Part shown: piece by piece, positions 1-10,404 of the stretch
How the letters are laid out: each line of letters starts with the position of its first letter
Position numbering within the stretch: position 1 is the stretch's first letter
Origin: Acidobacteriota bacterium
GTDB taxonomy: Bacteria; Acidobacteriota; Terriglobia; UBA7540
Reading direction: 5' to 3'
Length of the DNA: 64,000 nt
Assembly (NCBI GenBank): GCA_902812465.1
Contig: CADDZE010000019.1
Location: 1-64,000, forward strand
Notes under the pieces: model-generated
What the model was told of the DNA's origin: nothing
The model's input: only the letters and a program-made list of their open reading frames with translations
Databases searched by the model: none
Translations under genes and position numbers: made by a program

Positions 1-1560
1 CGCCAGGTGCGCGGCGTGCGCCTTCGCGACGGCCGCACGGTGGAAGCGGGCGCGGTCGTGATCACCACCGGCACGTTCCTGAACGGGCTCATTCACTGCG
101 GCGAAGAGACCTATCCCGCCGGGCGTTCCGGCGAGCCGCCCTCGCTGATGCTCGGGGAAGCGCTGCGCGGCCTTGGCTTCGAGGTTGGACGGCTGAAGAC
201 GGGAACTCCGCCGCGGCTCGACGCGCGCACCATCGATTTTTCCCAGTTCCAGGTGCAGCCGGGGGATCCGATCCCTACACCCTTCAGCTTTCGCACGCGC
301 GCCATCACCCAGCCGCAGACGCACTGCTGGATTGCCTACACAAACGCACAGACCCATCGTCTGATCCGGGAGAACCTGCATCGCTCGCCGCTCTATTCGG
401 GCCGCATCAAGAGCCTGGGCCCGCGCTACTGCCCGTCGATCGAAGACAAGGTGGTGAAGTTCGCCGACAAGCCGCAGCACCAGATCTTTCTGGAGCCGGA
501 GGGGCTGGACACTTACGAGATCTACGTCAACGGGATGTCCACCTCGATGCCCATCGACGTCCAGCTTGGCATGGTGGCATCGATTCCGGGACTCGAGCGC
601 GCCGAAATGATTCGTCCCGGCTATGCCATCGAGTACGACATGGTGCAGCCCACGGAACTGACTCCCTGGCTCGAAACGAAGAAGGTGGCGAACCTGTTCC
701 TCGCGGGCCAGATCAACGGCACCACCGGCTACGAGGAAGCCGCGTGCCAAGGCATTATGGCGGGCATCAATGCTGGGCTGCGCGTCCAGGGTCGCGACCC
801 GGTCATCATCGAGCGCACCCGCGGCTACACCGGCATTCTTATCGACGACTTGGTGAGCAAGGGGGTCGACGAACCCTACCGCATGTTTACCTCGCGCGCC
901 GAGTTCCGTCTCCACCTGCGCATCGATAATGCCGACGAGCGGCTGACCCCCATCGGCTACGCGGTCGGCACCCTCAAGCCACAGGATTACGAAGCGTTCG
1001 TGGCGAAGCGCCAGCGAATCGCGGCGGCCACGCGGTTCCTGCTCGAAACGCGCCTCGATCCCGCCTCGCGTGCCGGTCAGGTCATCTACCGGAAGCTGGG
1101 CATGATGAGCGGCAACACCTTCACCGCGAACGCGCCCTTGACCGGCGCCCAGCTCCTGCGCCGCCCGGAGGTCAACATCGAGGACCTGGTGGAATGGATC
1201 AACGAAGGCTTGGCCGGGCAACACTTGCTCCCCCTCGGGGGCGGCGGCGAATGCTCGCTCTTCGCGCGCGAGGAAGCCCGCCGGTTGGAGACCGGCTTCA
1301 AGTACGAGGGCTATCTAGCCCAGCAGGAAAGGCAGATCGAGCGCCTGAAGCGCGCCGAGGCCCGCCGCATTCCCGAAGGATTTGATTACACCAAGGTCTC
1401 GGGTCTGTCCCGCGAAGTCACCGAGAAGCTGCTCAAGGTTCGCCCTCTCACGCTCGGGCAGGCCGCGCGGATTCCTGGCGTCACGCCGGCGGCGGTTTCC
1501 CTGGTAAACATCTACATCGAAATCTTCCAGCGCCGTGCTGCGGAACAAGCCACCGTGTAG
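1..1560 (+). CDS. mnmG: MnmG (GidA), tRNA U34 carboxymethylaminomethyl modification enzyme, 3' part
   Basis: FAD-dependent enzyme that, with MnmE, installs the cmnm5 group on U34 of tRNAs reading split codon boxes. The reading frame is open from base 1, so the 5' end lies outside the window; about 519 codons are present of a family length near 620-630, and the N-terminal FAD-binding GxGxxG region is missing. Family motifs visible: [14 protein letters not shown] near the left edge, [39 protein letters not shown], and the C-terminal FAD-site stretch [20 protein letters not shown], followed by the helical MnmE-binding tail ending RRAAEQATV. It converges on the SUF operon, with only 24 bases between the two stop codons. 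Function is secure from the family; only the 5' truncation at the window edge is notable. Confidence 0.97.
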   Translation, partial: RQVRGVRLRDGRTVEAGAVVITTGTFLNGLIHCGEETYPAGRSGEPPSLMLGEALRGLGFEVGRLKTGTPPRLDARTIDFSQFQVQPGDPIPTPFSFRTRAITQPQTHCWIAYTNAQTHRLIRENLHRSPLYSGRIKSLGPRYCPSIEDKVVKFADKPQHQIFLEPEGLDTYEIYVNGMSTSMPIDVQLGMVASIPGLERAEMIRPGYAIEYDMVQPTELTPWLETKKVANLFLAGQINGTTGYEEAACQGIMAGINAGLRVQGRDPVIIERTRGYTGILIDDLVSKGVDEPYRMFTSRAEFRLHLRIDNADERLTPIGYAVGTLKPQDYEAFVAKRQRIAAATRFLLETRLDPASRAGQVIYRKLGMMSGNTFTANAPLTGAQLLRRPEVNIEDLVEWINEGLAGQHLLPLGGGGECSLFAREEARRLETGFKYEGYLAQQERQIERLKRAEARRIPEGFDYTKVSGLSREVTEKLLKVRPLTLGQAARIPGVTPAAVSLVNIYIEIFQRRAAEQATV

Positions 1561-1584
1561 GGCGCGCTGCGCTCCGTCGGCCGG

Positions 1585-2082
1585 TCAGGGGCCTGGAGGC
1601 GGAGAGATCGGGACGGGCGCCGCGGAAGAGATATGCACCAAGTTCCCGACCCACTGGCTCATGTCCTGCTCATTGCTCACCAGATCCTGCAAAGTGGTGC
1701 GCGCCAGCACCTGGTCGACGACTAACTGAACGGCGCGCCACAGCGAGCGAATGGAGCAGTCTATCGTGTTGGTGCAAACCTTCTCCATCCCCGCGTGCTC
1801 CTTGCAGAACTCCGGCTCAAACAGGCGCCCGCCCAGCAGCGCCAGCGCTTCGCCGGCGACGATTTGGCTGGCTGGCCGCGCCAACGTGTAGCCACCAGCC
1901 TGGCCGCGCACGCTCTTCACAAAGCCGCCGCGCCTTAGGATGCGCATCAGCTTGGCGACATAAGGAACCGAGATGCCCTCGGCGGCACTGATCTCGGCGA
2001 TGGTCAGGCTGCCGCCCTGCGGTTCGCGCGCCAGCCGCAGCAGGCAGCGCAACCCGTACTCCTCCTGGGCGCTGAGTTTCAT
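1585..2082 (-). CDS. Rrf2-family Fe-S-type transcriptional regulator
   Basis: A 165-residue winged-helix protein of the Rrf2/IscR family. The start is placed at MKLSAQEEYGLRCL, the usual family N-terminus, not 11 codons upstream. The DNA-binding helix region (EISAAEGISVPYVAKLMRIL) is followed by a wing and by three cysteines in the order C-x9-C-x5-C (FCKEH...VCTNTIDC). IscR itself uses C-x5-C-x5-C to bind a [2Fe-2S] cluster, so cluster sensing is likely but the first spacing is longer. It is the last gene of the suf operon, 117 bases after sufT, rather than the first as in many bacteria. Inference: it feeds back on the suf promoter near 9.35 kb. It could alternatively sense nitric oxide or redox stress. 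Confidence 0.9.
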   Translation of the reverse strand: MKLSAQEEYGLRCLLRLAREPQGGSLTIAEISAAEGISVPYVAKLMRILRRGGFVKSVRGQAGGYTLARPASQIVAGEALALLGGRLFEPEFCKEHAGMEKVCTNTIDCSIRSLWRAVQLVVDQVLARTTLQDLVSNEQDMSQWVGNLVHISSAAPVPISPPPGP

Positions 2083-2199
2083 GGCTTGCTCATCCTTTGC
2101 TTCTGCCGCAGCCATCGATGAAGGCGGGCCGGCTGTTGTGCCACGGCCTCTTGGACTCCTTCGTGCTCCGCCTGCCTCTCATCGAGTCGCGCTCCAGCA

Positions 2200-2511
2200 C
2201 TAAAGAATCCCCAGTTGCAGGCGCGCCGCTTCGCTCATCTTGCTTGGATCCCACGGCGGTTCCCATACTAGGTCCAGCTTGACTCCGGTGACGCCGGGCA
2301 CGGCCTTCACCTTGTACTGAATTTCGCTGGGCAGCGAAGCGGCCGCCGGGCAGTGGGGTGTGGTCAAAGTCATTTTTATGTACACCTCGCCGTTGGCCTC
2401 GACGCGCGTCTCATAGATAAGGCCCAGCTCATAGATATTCACGGGAATTTCGGGGTCGTAGCAGGTGCGCAAAGCCTCAATGACCTTGTCCTGAATGGCA
2501 ATGCGCTCCAT
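2200..2511 (-). CDS. sufT: SufT-like MIP18/DUF59 iron-sulfur assembly factor
   Basis: About 103 residues from the chosen ATG, which has CGGAG two bases before it; the frame runs 28 codons further up but that stretch looks non-conserved. The DUF59 core is visible as CYDPEIPVNIYELGLIY and TTPHCPAAASLP, including the reactive-cysteine segment typical of PaaD/SufT/MIP18 proteins. SufT proteins help mature Fe-S enzymes under high demand, probably at cluster transfer. The gene sits between sufU and the Rrf2 regulator in the same direction, so its role in the SUF machinery is supported by context as well as sequence. Confidence 0.92.
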   Translation of the reverse strand: MERIAIQDKVIEALRTCYDPEIPVNIYELGLIYETRVEANGEVYIKMTLTTPHCPAAASLPSEIQYKVKAVPGVTGVKLDLVWEPPWDPSKMSEAARLQLGIL

Positions 2512-2675
2512 AGCTCCGAGGTGGCCTGCCGGCACAGCTTCCCCGGAGTGGGAGTCCACGGGCGAATTCGTTCCTTCGTGCTGCGGGTCAACCACGGATG
2601 GACCTCTTTGTCGAAAAGATCGAACGCAACTTTGGGCTGAAACCTAGCCCTCAGGCTCCCCTCTCCACGGACTGC

Positions 2676-3158
2676 CTATCGCGCGGCCAGATCTTCGTCG
2701 CCACTTCCCTCCGTCGAAACCACTTCGGAGCCCCCGCGCAACGCGCTCTTCAGCGTGTGCCAGGCCAGCGTAGCGCACTTGACGCGTACGGGAAATTCCG
2801 ATACGCCGGAAAACACTGCCAGCTTGCCGAGCGGCGGATGTTGGTCGCCGGGGAGCGGCTGGCCTGTCACCAGGGCGTGGAAAGCGTCAAACAGTGCGTC
2901 CGCCTCCGCCCGCGTTTTGCCCTTCACGGTTTCCGTCAAAATGGAGGCTGAGGCGGTAGAGATGGCGCAGCCCGCGCCCTGGAAGCTGATATCGCTGATG
3001 CGATCACCCTCCAGCCGCAGATAGAGCTTCACCTTGTCGCCACACAGGGGATTATAGCCGTCCGCCTGCTGCGAAGCATCCGGCAGGACGCGGAAGTTGC
3101 GCGGCCGCTTGCTATGGTCAAGAATCACCTCCTGGTAGAGGCCGCTGAGATCAGGCAT
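2676..3158 (-). CDS. sufU: SufU iron-sulfur scaffold / sulfur-transfer protein
   Basis: 160 residues starting MPDLSGLYQEVILDHSKRP; a purine-rich GGGAGAAG lies a few bases upstream of this ATG, and the in-frame codon five residues earlier is not needed. The three family cysteines are in YNPLCGDKV, GAGCAISTAS and VKCATLAW, with the Asp in CGD. The roughly 20-residue insertion between the second and third cysteine (GKTRAEADALFDAFHALVTG) is the mark of SufU rather than IscU. In Gram-positive SUF systems SufU is a zinc protein that accepts persulfide from SufS. Here it follows sufS and sufA, consistent with that role. Confidence 0.95.
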   Translation of the reverse strand: MPDLSGLYQEVILDHSKRPRNFRVLPDASQQADGYNPLCGDKVKLYLRLEGDRISDISFQGAGCAISTASASILTETVKGKTRAEADALFDAFHALVTGQPLPGDQHPPLGKLAVFSGVSEFPVRVKCATLAWHTLKSALRGGSEVVSTEGSGDEDLAAR

Positions 3159-3221
3159 CCATCTTCTCCCCACTCCGGGCGAACGGCTTGTGCGGCGCCC
3201 GCGAAGGTCCCGGGCTGCGGC

Positions 3222-3539
3222 TTACGAAAATGACTTGCCGCAACTACACGTGTGCTTGGCGTTTGGGTTCTTAAACACGAAGCCGCGCTCCAGGAGCGAC
3301 TCGTGGTAACCCAGCGTCAGCCCGTCAAGGTACTGGAAGCTCTTGGGATCAACAAAGAGCCTCACGCCGTCGTACTCAAACACGTGGTCGTTGGGCCGGG
3401 GGCCACTTTCCAGCTTGAACTTGTATGACAAGCCGGAGCAACCTCCGCCTATCACGCCCAGGCGCAGACCACCGGCCATGTTGTTCTTCTCGAGTAAAGC
3501 GCGAATCTGCTTGATGGCTTCCGGAGTGACCTGAATCAT
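3222..3539 (-). CDS. sufA: A-type iron-sulfur carrier (SufA/ErpA/IscA family)
   Basis: 105 residues starting MIQVTPEAIKQIRALLEKNN. The ATG overlaps the sufS stop codon in an ATGA arrangement, which fixes this start over the far upstream in-frame codon and indicates translational coupling. The three cluster-binding cysteines are in GGGCSGLSYKF and the C-terminal CSCGKSF, as in all A-type carriers. These proteins hold [2Fe-2S] or [4Fe-4S] clusters and deliver them to apo-enzymes. SufA, ErpA and IscA cannot be separated by sequence alone; SufA is chosen because of its place in the suf operon. Confidence 0.95.
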   Translation of the reverse strand: MIQVTPEAIKQIRALLEKNNMAGGLRLGVIGGGCSGLSYKFKLESGPRPNDHVFEYDGVRLFVDPKSFQYLDGLTLGYHESLLERGFVFKNPNAKHTCSCGKSFS

Positions 3540-4798
3540 TGGAAGATCTCTTTCACCTTTTCGATGCTTCTCACCAGAGTCTCGACCTCCTCTTGAGTAT
3601 TGTAGAACGCAAAGGAGGCGCGCGCGGTAGCCGGGATGCCGAACCACTCCATGAGCGGCTGAGCGCAATGATGGCCGGTGCGAATGGCAACGCCTTCCTG
3701 GTCGAGCACCGTGCCGATGTCATGAGGATGGATGCCGTCCATCACAAAGGAGATGACCGCGGCTTTCTCACGAGCGGTGCCGATAATACGCAACCCGGGA
3801 ATCCGCGAGAGGGATTCGGTGGCGTAGACCAGCAGCTCGCGTTCCTGCCGGGCGATGCGCTCAAGGCCGATCCTCTCCAGGTAGTCGATGGCCGCTCCTA
3901 ATCCGATTGTGGCAGCGATGTTAGGTGTGCCAGCCTCGAACTTGTAGGGAATCACGTTGTAGAGCGTCTTCTCGAACGTCACCGAGCTGATCATATCCCC
4001 CCCGCCTTGGTAAGGCGGCATTGCTTCGAGGAGTCGCGCCTTGCCGTAGAGGGCGCCGATTCCGGTGGGGCCAAAGACCTTGTGGCTGGAGAAGGCGTAG
4101 AAGTCACAATCGATCTGCTGCACGTCTACCTTCAGGTGGGGCGCAGCCTGCGCCCCATCGACGAGGACTGGGATCCCCCGTTGATGGGCGAGAGCTACTA
4201 TCTCCGGGAGGGGATTGATGGTTCCTAGCACGTTGGAGACGTGGGTGACCGCCACCAGCTTAACGCGCGAACCCAGCAGTTTCTCGTATTCGTCCAGCAT
4301 CAGTTCGCCGCGGTCGTTGATGGGCGCCACGCGCAGTCGCGCGCCTTTCTCTTCGCAGAGCATCTGCCAGGGGACGATGTTCGAGTGGTGCTCCATGGCC
4401 GAGATCAGGATCTCGTCGCCTGCCTGCACATTCTTGCGCCCGTAGGTGGCCGCCACCAGGTTGATGGCCTCGGTGGTGCCGCGCACAAAGACAATTTCTC
4501 GTGCCTCGCGCGCGTTCAGCAGGCGCTGGACCTTGGTCCTGACCTCTTCGTAGGCCCGCGTTGCTCGCTCGCTGAGCGCGTGCACGCCGCGATGCACGTT
4601 GGCGTTATCGCGGAGGTAGAAGTTACGCTCGGCATCAATCACCGCCAGCGGCTTCTGCGCGGTGGCCGCGTTGTCGAGGTACACCAGCGGCTTGCCGTGG
4701 ACCGTCTGCCGCAGCACGGGGAAATCCTCCCGGATGCGCTCGACGTCCCAAGGCTCCCTCCCCTCGACGGCTACCGCTTCGCTGGTACTCGTTGCCAT
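3536..4798 (-). CDS. sufS: SufS cysteine desulfurase
   Basis: 420-residue class V aminotransferase-fold PLP enzyme that removes sulfur from L-cysteine for cluster assembly. The PLP lysine is in AFSSHKVFGPTGIG, the PLP-contacting histidine in MEHHSNIVPWQ, and the catalytic persulfide cysteine in RTGHHCAQPLMEW, the group II (SufS) form of the active-site loop. The N-terminus MATSTSEAVAVEG precedes the conserved IREDFPVL. It overlaps sufA by four bases and follows sufD by 94 bases. Group II desulfurases need a sulfur acceptor; SufU, encoded two genes downstream, is the probable partner since no sufE is seen. Confidence 0.97.
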   Translation of the reverse strand: MATSTSEAVAVEGREPWDVERIREDFPVLRQTVHGKPLVYLDNAATAQKPLAVIDAERNFYLRDNANVHRGVHALSERATRAYEEVRTKVQRLLNAREAREIVFVRGTTEAINLVAATYGRKNVQAGDEILISAMEHHSNIVPWQMLCEEKGARLRVAPINDRGELMLDEYEKLLGSRVKLVAVTHVSNVLGTINPLPEIVALAHQRGIPVLVDGAQAAPHLKVDVQQIDCDFYAFSSHKVFGPTGIGALYGKARLLEAMPPYQGGGDMISSVTFEKTLYNVIPYKFEAGTPNIAATIGLGAAIDYLERIGLERIARQERELLVYATESLSRIPGLRIIGTAREKAAVISFVMDGIHPHDIGTVLDQEGVAIRTGHHCAQPLMEWFGIPATARASFAFYNTQEEVETLVRSIEKVKEIFQ

Positions 4799-4892
4799 AG
4801 TCTTCTCCCTAGACCCTCCCCTTCCTCACCCCGTCGCGGAGACGCAGAAAGGCGGCACCCCCCTCCTCCCGAAAACGGGGGAGAGAGCGGGT

Positions 4893-6332
4893 TCACCCTA
4901 CCTCCGCCAGCTCACTCACTCGGCCGGCGCCCGGGGCGCCCGCCCCCGCTTTCCGCACGCGCACCAGGCGCTGCCGCAACACCGCGCGCAGGTGCTCACG
5001 CAGCGGCTGGTAGCGGATGCGATCGATCACGTCCTGGGCAAAGGCTTCGGTGAGCATGGCGCGGGCTTCCTCGAGCCCGATGCCGCGCGACCTCAAGTAG
5101 AACAACGCATCGGCATCGATCTGGCCAATAGTGGCGCCATGCGTGCACTTCACGTCGTCGGCATAAATCTCGAGCTGCGGCTTGGTGTTGATCACGGCGT
5201 CTTCCGATAGCAGCAGGTTCTTGTTGCTCTGCTTGGAGTCGGTCTTCTGCGCGCCAGGACGCACGATGATCTTGCCGTTGAACACGCCCACCGCCTGTCC
5301 GTCGAGGATGCCTTTGTAAAGCTCGCGGCTGGCACAGTGCGGCTGGGCGTGATCGATGGCCGTGTGGTTGTCGACGTGCTGCCGTCCGCCGATGACGTAC
5401 AGGCCGTGGAGCAACGCTTCGGCGCCCTCGCCGTTCAAGACCGTCCGCGTATCTTCGCGGTCCAGTGCGCTGCCATAAGCCAAAATGTGGGTGGTGACAC
5501 TGGAGGACCGCTGCTGGAAAACTTGCTGGGTGGACACGTGACAGGCGTCTTCGCGTTCTTCCTGTAGTTTGGTGTAGTCCACCACCGCGCCTTCGGCCGC
5601 CACCACTTCGGTCACGGCGTTGGTCCAGTAAGCAGGGCCTGGCTGGGGTGCGCCGCCGTCCAAGCAGAGGTAATGTTCGACAAAGCTGGCCTGGCTGCCA
5701 CGTCCCACCAGGATCAGCGTACGAGGATGGCACACCGCGGGCTGGCCGTCTGCCGCGGCCGTGGTGACAAACACCAGATGAATCGGCTCTTCAATCACCA
5801 CACGGTCCGGCACTTCAACCAACGCACCATCTTCCATGAAAGCTGTGTTCAGCGCCACGAAGGGATTCTGGTCGTACGCCGCGTAATGCGCCAAGTGGGG
5901 CTCGAGGGACGCCGGATCACCCGCCAGTACCGCGGCCAGGCTTCGCATCCTCACACCGGCGGGTAGGTCACCCGGGGAGGAAACCTGTTCGGCATAGCGC
6001 CCGTTAACGAACACCAACCCCGGCGACGGAACGTACCCGATACGTTGGGCCAGCGCGGACTGGCTGACCCGCCTTCCATCCGACGCTTCCCCCGAGAGGA
6101 GGCGGAAGGACGTCCGGGCAATCGGGGCGACACTCGTGTATTTCCACTCTTCATTCTTGATCGTCGGAAACCCGAGCTCGCCGAATCGCTCCATGGCCGA
6201 AGTGCGGATGCGGACGAGCCATGAGGGTTCCTGAGCCGCGCGGCGATTCTGAAGCCGCGAAAAGCTGGCGAAATAGGCGGCCAACTGTTCGTGCTGTTCG
6301 TTTTGTTTACTTTCTTCTTTTGTGGCAATCAT
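4893..6332 (-). CDS. sufD: SufD, Fe-S cluster assembly complex subunit
   Basis: 479 residues, slightly longer than typical SufD (about 420-450). The N-terminal helical part (FPTIKNEEWKYTSVAPI) and the beta-helix with DDVKCTHGATIGQIDADALFYLRSRGI are diagnostic; the C-terminal part ends with ...AFAQDVIDRI followed by an unconserved tail. SufD forms the SufBC2D scaffold on which nascent clusters are built; the conserved Cys and His of the CTHGAT segment lie at the SufB-SufD interface. The gene follows sufC after a 323-base spacer holding a duplicated AT-rich repeat, unusual inside an operon. Confidence 0.96.
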   Translation of the reverse strand: MIATKEESKQNEQHEQLAAYFASFSRLQNRRAAQEPSWLVRIRTSAMERFGELGFPTIKNEEWKYTSVAPIARTSFRLLSGEASDGRRVSQSALAQRIGYVPSPGLVFVNGRYAEQVSSPGDLPAGVRMRSLAAVLAGDPASLEPHLAHYAAYDQNPFVALNTAFMEDGALVEVPDRVVIEEPIHLVFVTTAAADGQPAVCHPRTLILVGRGSQASFVEHYLCLDGGAPQPGPAYWTNAVTEVVAAEGAVVDYTKLQEEREDACHVSTQQVFQQRSSSVTTHILAYGSALDREDTRTVLNGEGAEALLHGLYVIGGRQHVDNHTAIDHAQPHCASRELYKGILDGQAVGVFNGKIIVRPGAQKTDSKQSNKNLLLSEDAVINTKPQLEIYADDVKCTHGATIGQIDADALFYLRSRGIGLEEARAMLTEAFAQDVIDRIRYQPLREHLRAVLRQRLVRVRKAGAGAPGAGRVSELAEVG

Positions 6333-6412
6333 CGACTCACTGAGCCTCTGTGCTGTGGTGGGGGCCTATCGCTCACAGGCCGCTCCTACACTATTTTGTA
6401 TTGAAGTCAGAA

Positions 6413-6471
6413 TTTCTCCGTTGTTTCATATCTTGTTGATTTAAAACCACATTCCGGCTTTGTTTGTAAAA
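6413..6471. repeat. AT-rich imperfect direct repeat, copy 1
   Basis: About 59 bases that recur at 6576-6634 with a handful of mismatches and no length change. The invariant core is CCACATTCCGGCTTTGTTTG. Far more AT-rich than the flanking suf genes. Confidence 0.75.
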
Positions 6472-6575
6472 TTCTTCAAGTGGTCGTCGACCCGCTAAGC
6501 GTAGCTGAAAGGAGCAGGCGGACCTCCAAGGCTGACTCTGTTTATTGCTACAAGATTTCGTATTCGGTTCTCCCG

Positions 6576-6634
6576 TTTCTCTGTTATTTCGTATCATACT
6601 GATTTAAAGCCACATTCCGGCTTTGTTTGTAAAA
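6576..6634. repeat. AT-rich imperfect direct repeat, copy 2
   Basis: Second copy, 163 bases from the first, ending about 20 bases before the sufC stop codon. Shares the 20-base core CCACATTCCGGCTTTGTTTG exactly; the two copies differ mainly in their first 30 bases. Confidence 0.75.
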
Positions 6635-6655
6635 AATTTTGATCAGTGGCGGCTT

Positions 6656-7420
6656 TTACGCGCCAACACCGGCGGCGGCCTCCTGCTCGAGCCAGCCGTA
6701 GCCCTTTTCTTCGAGCTCGAGCGCCAGCTCTTTGGTTCCCGACTTGACGATCCGTCCTTCGTAGAGAACGTGGACAAAGTCAGGAATGATGTAGTTCAGC
6801 AGGCGCTGGTAGTGCGTCACGACGATAATGGCGCGCTGGGGCGACCGCAGGGCGTTAACGCCATTGGCCACGATCTTGAGGGCGTCGATGTCCAGGCCCG
6901 AGTCGGTCTCGTCCATGATGGCCAGGCGCGGTTCGAGCACCGCCATCTGGAAGATCTCATTGCGCTTCTTTTCCCCGCCCGAGAAGCCTTCGTTCACCGG
7001 GCGGTTCATCATGCTCTCGTCGATTTCGAGCAGCTTCATCTTCTCGCGCACCAAGGCCAGGAAGTCCATGGCGTCCACTTCTTCGAGCCCGCGGGCCTTG
7101 CGGATGGTGTTCAAGGCCGTTCGCAGGAAATAGACGTTGCTGACACCGGGAATCTCCACCGGGTACTGGAAGGCCATGAAGATGCCTTCGCGCGCGCGCT
7201 CCTCGGGGGCCATGGCCAGCAGATCGCGCCCGTCGTAGAGCACTTCGCCCTGAGTTACCTGGTAAACGTCGCGGCCGGCCAGGACCTGGGCGAGGGTCGA
7301 CTTGCCGGAGCCGTTAGGCCCCATGATGGCATGTACCTCGCCGAGCTTCACCGAGAGGTTGACCCCGCGGAGGATCTCCTTGTTCCCGACCGAAGCGTGC
7401 AGGTTTTTGATCTCCAGCAT
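6656..7420 (-). CDS. sufC: SufC, ABC-type ATPase of the SUF complex
   Basis: 254 residues from [14 protein letters not shown], preceded by GGAGA at a suitable distance; an in-frame codon eight residues earlier is less likely. Walker A is GPNGSGKST, the signature is [11 protein letters not shown], Walker [17 protein letters not shown], and the switch histidine lies in [12 protein letters not shown], all in the form specific to SufC. It powers conformational change of the SufBC2D scaffold and is cytosolic. It lies between sufB and sufD in the operon, separated from each by unusually long spacers (about 405 and 323 bases). Confidence 0.97.
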   Translation of the reverse strand: MLEIKNLHASVGNKEILRGVNLSVKLGEVHAIMGPNGSGKSTLAQVLAGRDVYQVTQGEVLYDGRDLLAMAPEERAREGIFMAFQYPVEIPGVSNVYFLRTALNTIRKARGLEEVDAMDFLALVREKMKLLEIDESMMNRPVNEGFSGGEKKRNEIFQMAVLEPRLAIMDETDSGLDIDALKIVANGVNALRSPQRAIIVVTHYQRLLNYIIPDFVHVLYEGRIVKSGTKELALELEEKGYGWLEQEAAAGVGA

Positions 7421-7825
7421 TGTGTCTCCGTTTCTTAAAACCACGAAGGGGCCCTCGCCCGAAGCGAGCCTTCTCAGCTACCCGCCTTGCTTCGTGGCAG
7501 ATGTCAGTCGAAACAAAGTTAAAACCTTCAGCGAAAGCCTTCGAAGCCACCCAGCGCCTTCCAACCGGTCATGGTCCTGCGGCCCTTCGGGCTGGCTGTG
7601 GGTGCGGGCCTGGTAGCCTTCCGGATGGGCTAATCCGTACCTGCTAGCAACCGGTCGTGAAGTAGCCAAGACGCTGGGCGGTCTCGCGGGGCGAGGCGCG
7701 CGAGGCGTTCCGGCCGCCAACCGCTAGCGCACGCGGTGGACCCCCAAGGACTTGGGCTTGGGAAGCGCTTTGCCCGCTCGGAGAAGCACCCCCGCGGCGC
7801 GCGGGAGGCGGTGCCTCGCGCGCTG
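7421..7825. other. Long GC-rich spacer between sufB and sufC
   Basis: 405 bases without a supportable gene. The one structure noted is an 8-bp inverted repeat, CCACGAAG at 7441-7448 and CTTCGTGG at 7490-7497, which could fold around a 41-base loop in the transcript just upstream of sufC. The part nearer sufB (7680-7825) is very GC-rich and full of GCGCG-type runs. Nothing else recognised. Confidence 0.5.
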
Positions 7826-9274
<1,449 letters not shown>

Positions 9275-9281
9275 CCTCAAT

Positions 9282-9287
9282 CCTCCT
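9282..9287 (-). promoter_or_regulatory. Ribosome binding site of sufB
   Basis: Perfect AGGAGG on the minus strand, seven bases before the ATG at 9274 and only one base before the upstream TTG; this spacing decides the start codon. Confidence 0.85.
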
Positions 9288-9341
9288 TAACTTGAGACTC
9301 GAAGCCTCTGGGTCGGGCTGGGACCTCGAAGTCCTAGGCTG

Positions 9342-9370
9342 ATACTACTAAATCTATACAATCCGGTCAA
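9342..9370 (-). promoter_or_regulatory. Candidate sigma-70 promoter of the suf operon
   Basis: On the minus strand TTGACC (9370-9365) and TAGTAT (9347-9342) are separated by exactly 17 bases, giving a leader of about 60 bases to sufB. The -35 matches the consensus at five of six positions, the -10 at four. The stretch is markedly AT-richer than its surroundings. An IscR-like site may overlap it but no convincing palindrome was found. Confidence 0.55.
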
Positions 9371-9570
9371 GATTAACAAACGGTTTCATTTTTGGTGCGG
9401 CGGAACAAGGTAAGCAGATCAAACCTGGAACCCTGGAATTAATCAAACTATTTATAATCAATGAGATAAATACACCAAGATCCGTCTAGCGGGGCAGGTC
9501 TGATCGCCATGCGCATCGGCTTTGGCAAGCTTGGCCAAGGCATAGAGAGGGCAGGACGGAAAAACGGCAG

Positions 9571-10401
9571 CTAGTCGAGAACGTGTCCGGAGAGCTGTTT
9601 TAGGCGCTGTTCCACCCGCTCGTAATAAGGGAACTGGCGCTCGGCGGCGCGGAAGGCCGGCGAGTGGACAATGCGCCGATGACCGTTGCGCCCAACGGGG
9701 TAGCGGACGTGGAGCATCTCGTGGTAGACGACGTAGTCGACCAGGTAAGCGGGAACCGATGGCCGGTCTAGCCACCGGGATATGGTGATCGTTCGATGGG
9801 CAGCGTCATAGTGGCCCAGCACGGTCTTGGATCGCAGAGGACTCCAGCCGATCCGCGCGATGGAAATTTCTCCGTTGAAATAAGTCTGATTCAGTCGGGC
9901 GAAAATACTTTCCAGATCGTAAAAGCATCCTTGCGCTGGCCGCAAGCGTTTCGATCCCCGCTGGCGTCGCGCTTCGTCCACCCGCTCACGAAATCGTGGG
10001 CGCATGGAATAGGCGGCATAACACTCGCGCGCTTCGCGCGAGGGCTGGCGACGGAAGAGGCGGCAGAGCAGGATTTCGGCCAAGGCTTCTAGGACGAGGG
10101 GCGGCGCGTCGGCCAGCAGGTCGGAGAATTGGGCATCGAGGGTGCCATCTCGCAGGCTGATGGTGCTGCGCAGACCAGCAAAAGGGCGAAACGCGGCACG
10201 GAACTCGACAACGGGTCGCCTGATCCGCAGCCGGCCATAAACGCGCTGGAGCAACGCCCCTAGGCTGGCGGCCGCTAGCCCTGCAGGGGGGCTGGTTTGC
10301 AGGTCCGATTGGGCCGGAACAGAGCTCGCCGTCGGAGGTTGGGGTCGCGACGGAGGGGCAGGCTCGATGGTTTCGAACGGGAGTAGGAACTGGCGACTCA
10401 T
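9571..10401 (-). CDS. SprT-like zinc metalloprotease-fold protein
   Basis: 276 residues. The zinc motif HExxH appears as YHEMLHVRYP near residue 227, with a later histidine in RIVHSPAFR, as in SprT/M48-type minimal gluzincins. Around it are YFNGEISIARIGWS and VLGHYDAAHRTITISR, typical of the SprT-like domain. The first 45 residues are Pro/Ser/Ala-rich and probably disordered; no signal peptide. Its start lies three bases from the stop of the upstream minus-strand gene, making it the last gene of the mla-like cluster. Bacterial SprT-like proteins are poorly characterised; substrate unknown. A protein quality-control or DNA-protein crosslink role is possible only by analogy. Confidence 0.8.
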   Translation of the reverse strand: MSRQFLLPFETIEPAPPSRPQPPTASSVPAQSDLQTSPPAGLAAASLGALLQRVYGRLRIRRPVVEFRAAFRPFAGLRSTISLRDGTLDAQFSDLLADAPPLVLEALAEILLCRLFRRQPSREARECYAAYSMRPRFRERVDEARRQRGSKRLRPAQGCFYDLESIFARLNQTYFNGEISIARIGWSPLRSKTVLGHYDAAHRTITISRWLDRPSVPAYLVDYVVYHEMLHVRYPVGRNGHRRIVHSPAFRAAERQFPYYERVEQRLKQLSGHVLD

Positions 10402-10404
10402 GGC

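Larger units (their letters stand above)
6333..6655. other. Spacer between sufC and sufD with duplicated AT-rich repeat
   Basis: No credible gene; the one open frame in it (6391-6597, minus) is built from the repeat. It holds two imperfect copies of a 59-base AT-rich sequence (listed separately) and, at 6361-6391, a short GC-rich imperfect inverted repeat (GGCCT...AGGCC) of REP-like appearance. Transcripts of the suf operon must read through it. Confidence 0.6.

Noticed and set aside
4241-5053. 270-residue plus-strand frame across sufS and the sufS-sufD gap
   Set aside because: Antisense to sufS and ends in low-complexity translation of the spacer.
9437-9475. Further copy of the AT-rich repeat near the suf promoter
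   Set aside because: AATCAAACTATTTATAATCA is only loosely similar to the array consensus; could be chance in AT-rich sequence.
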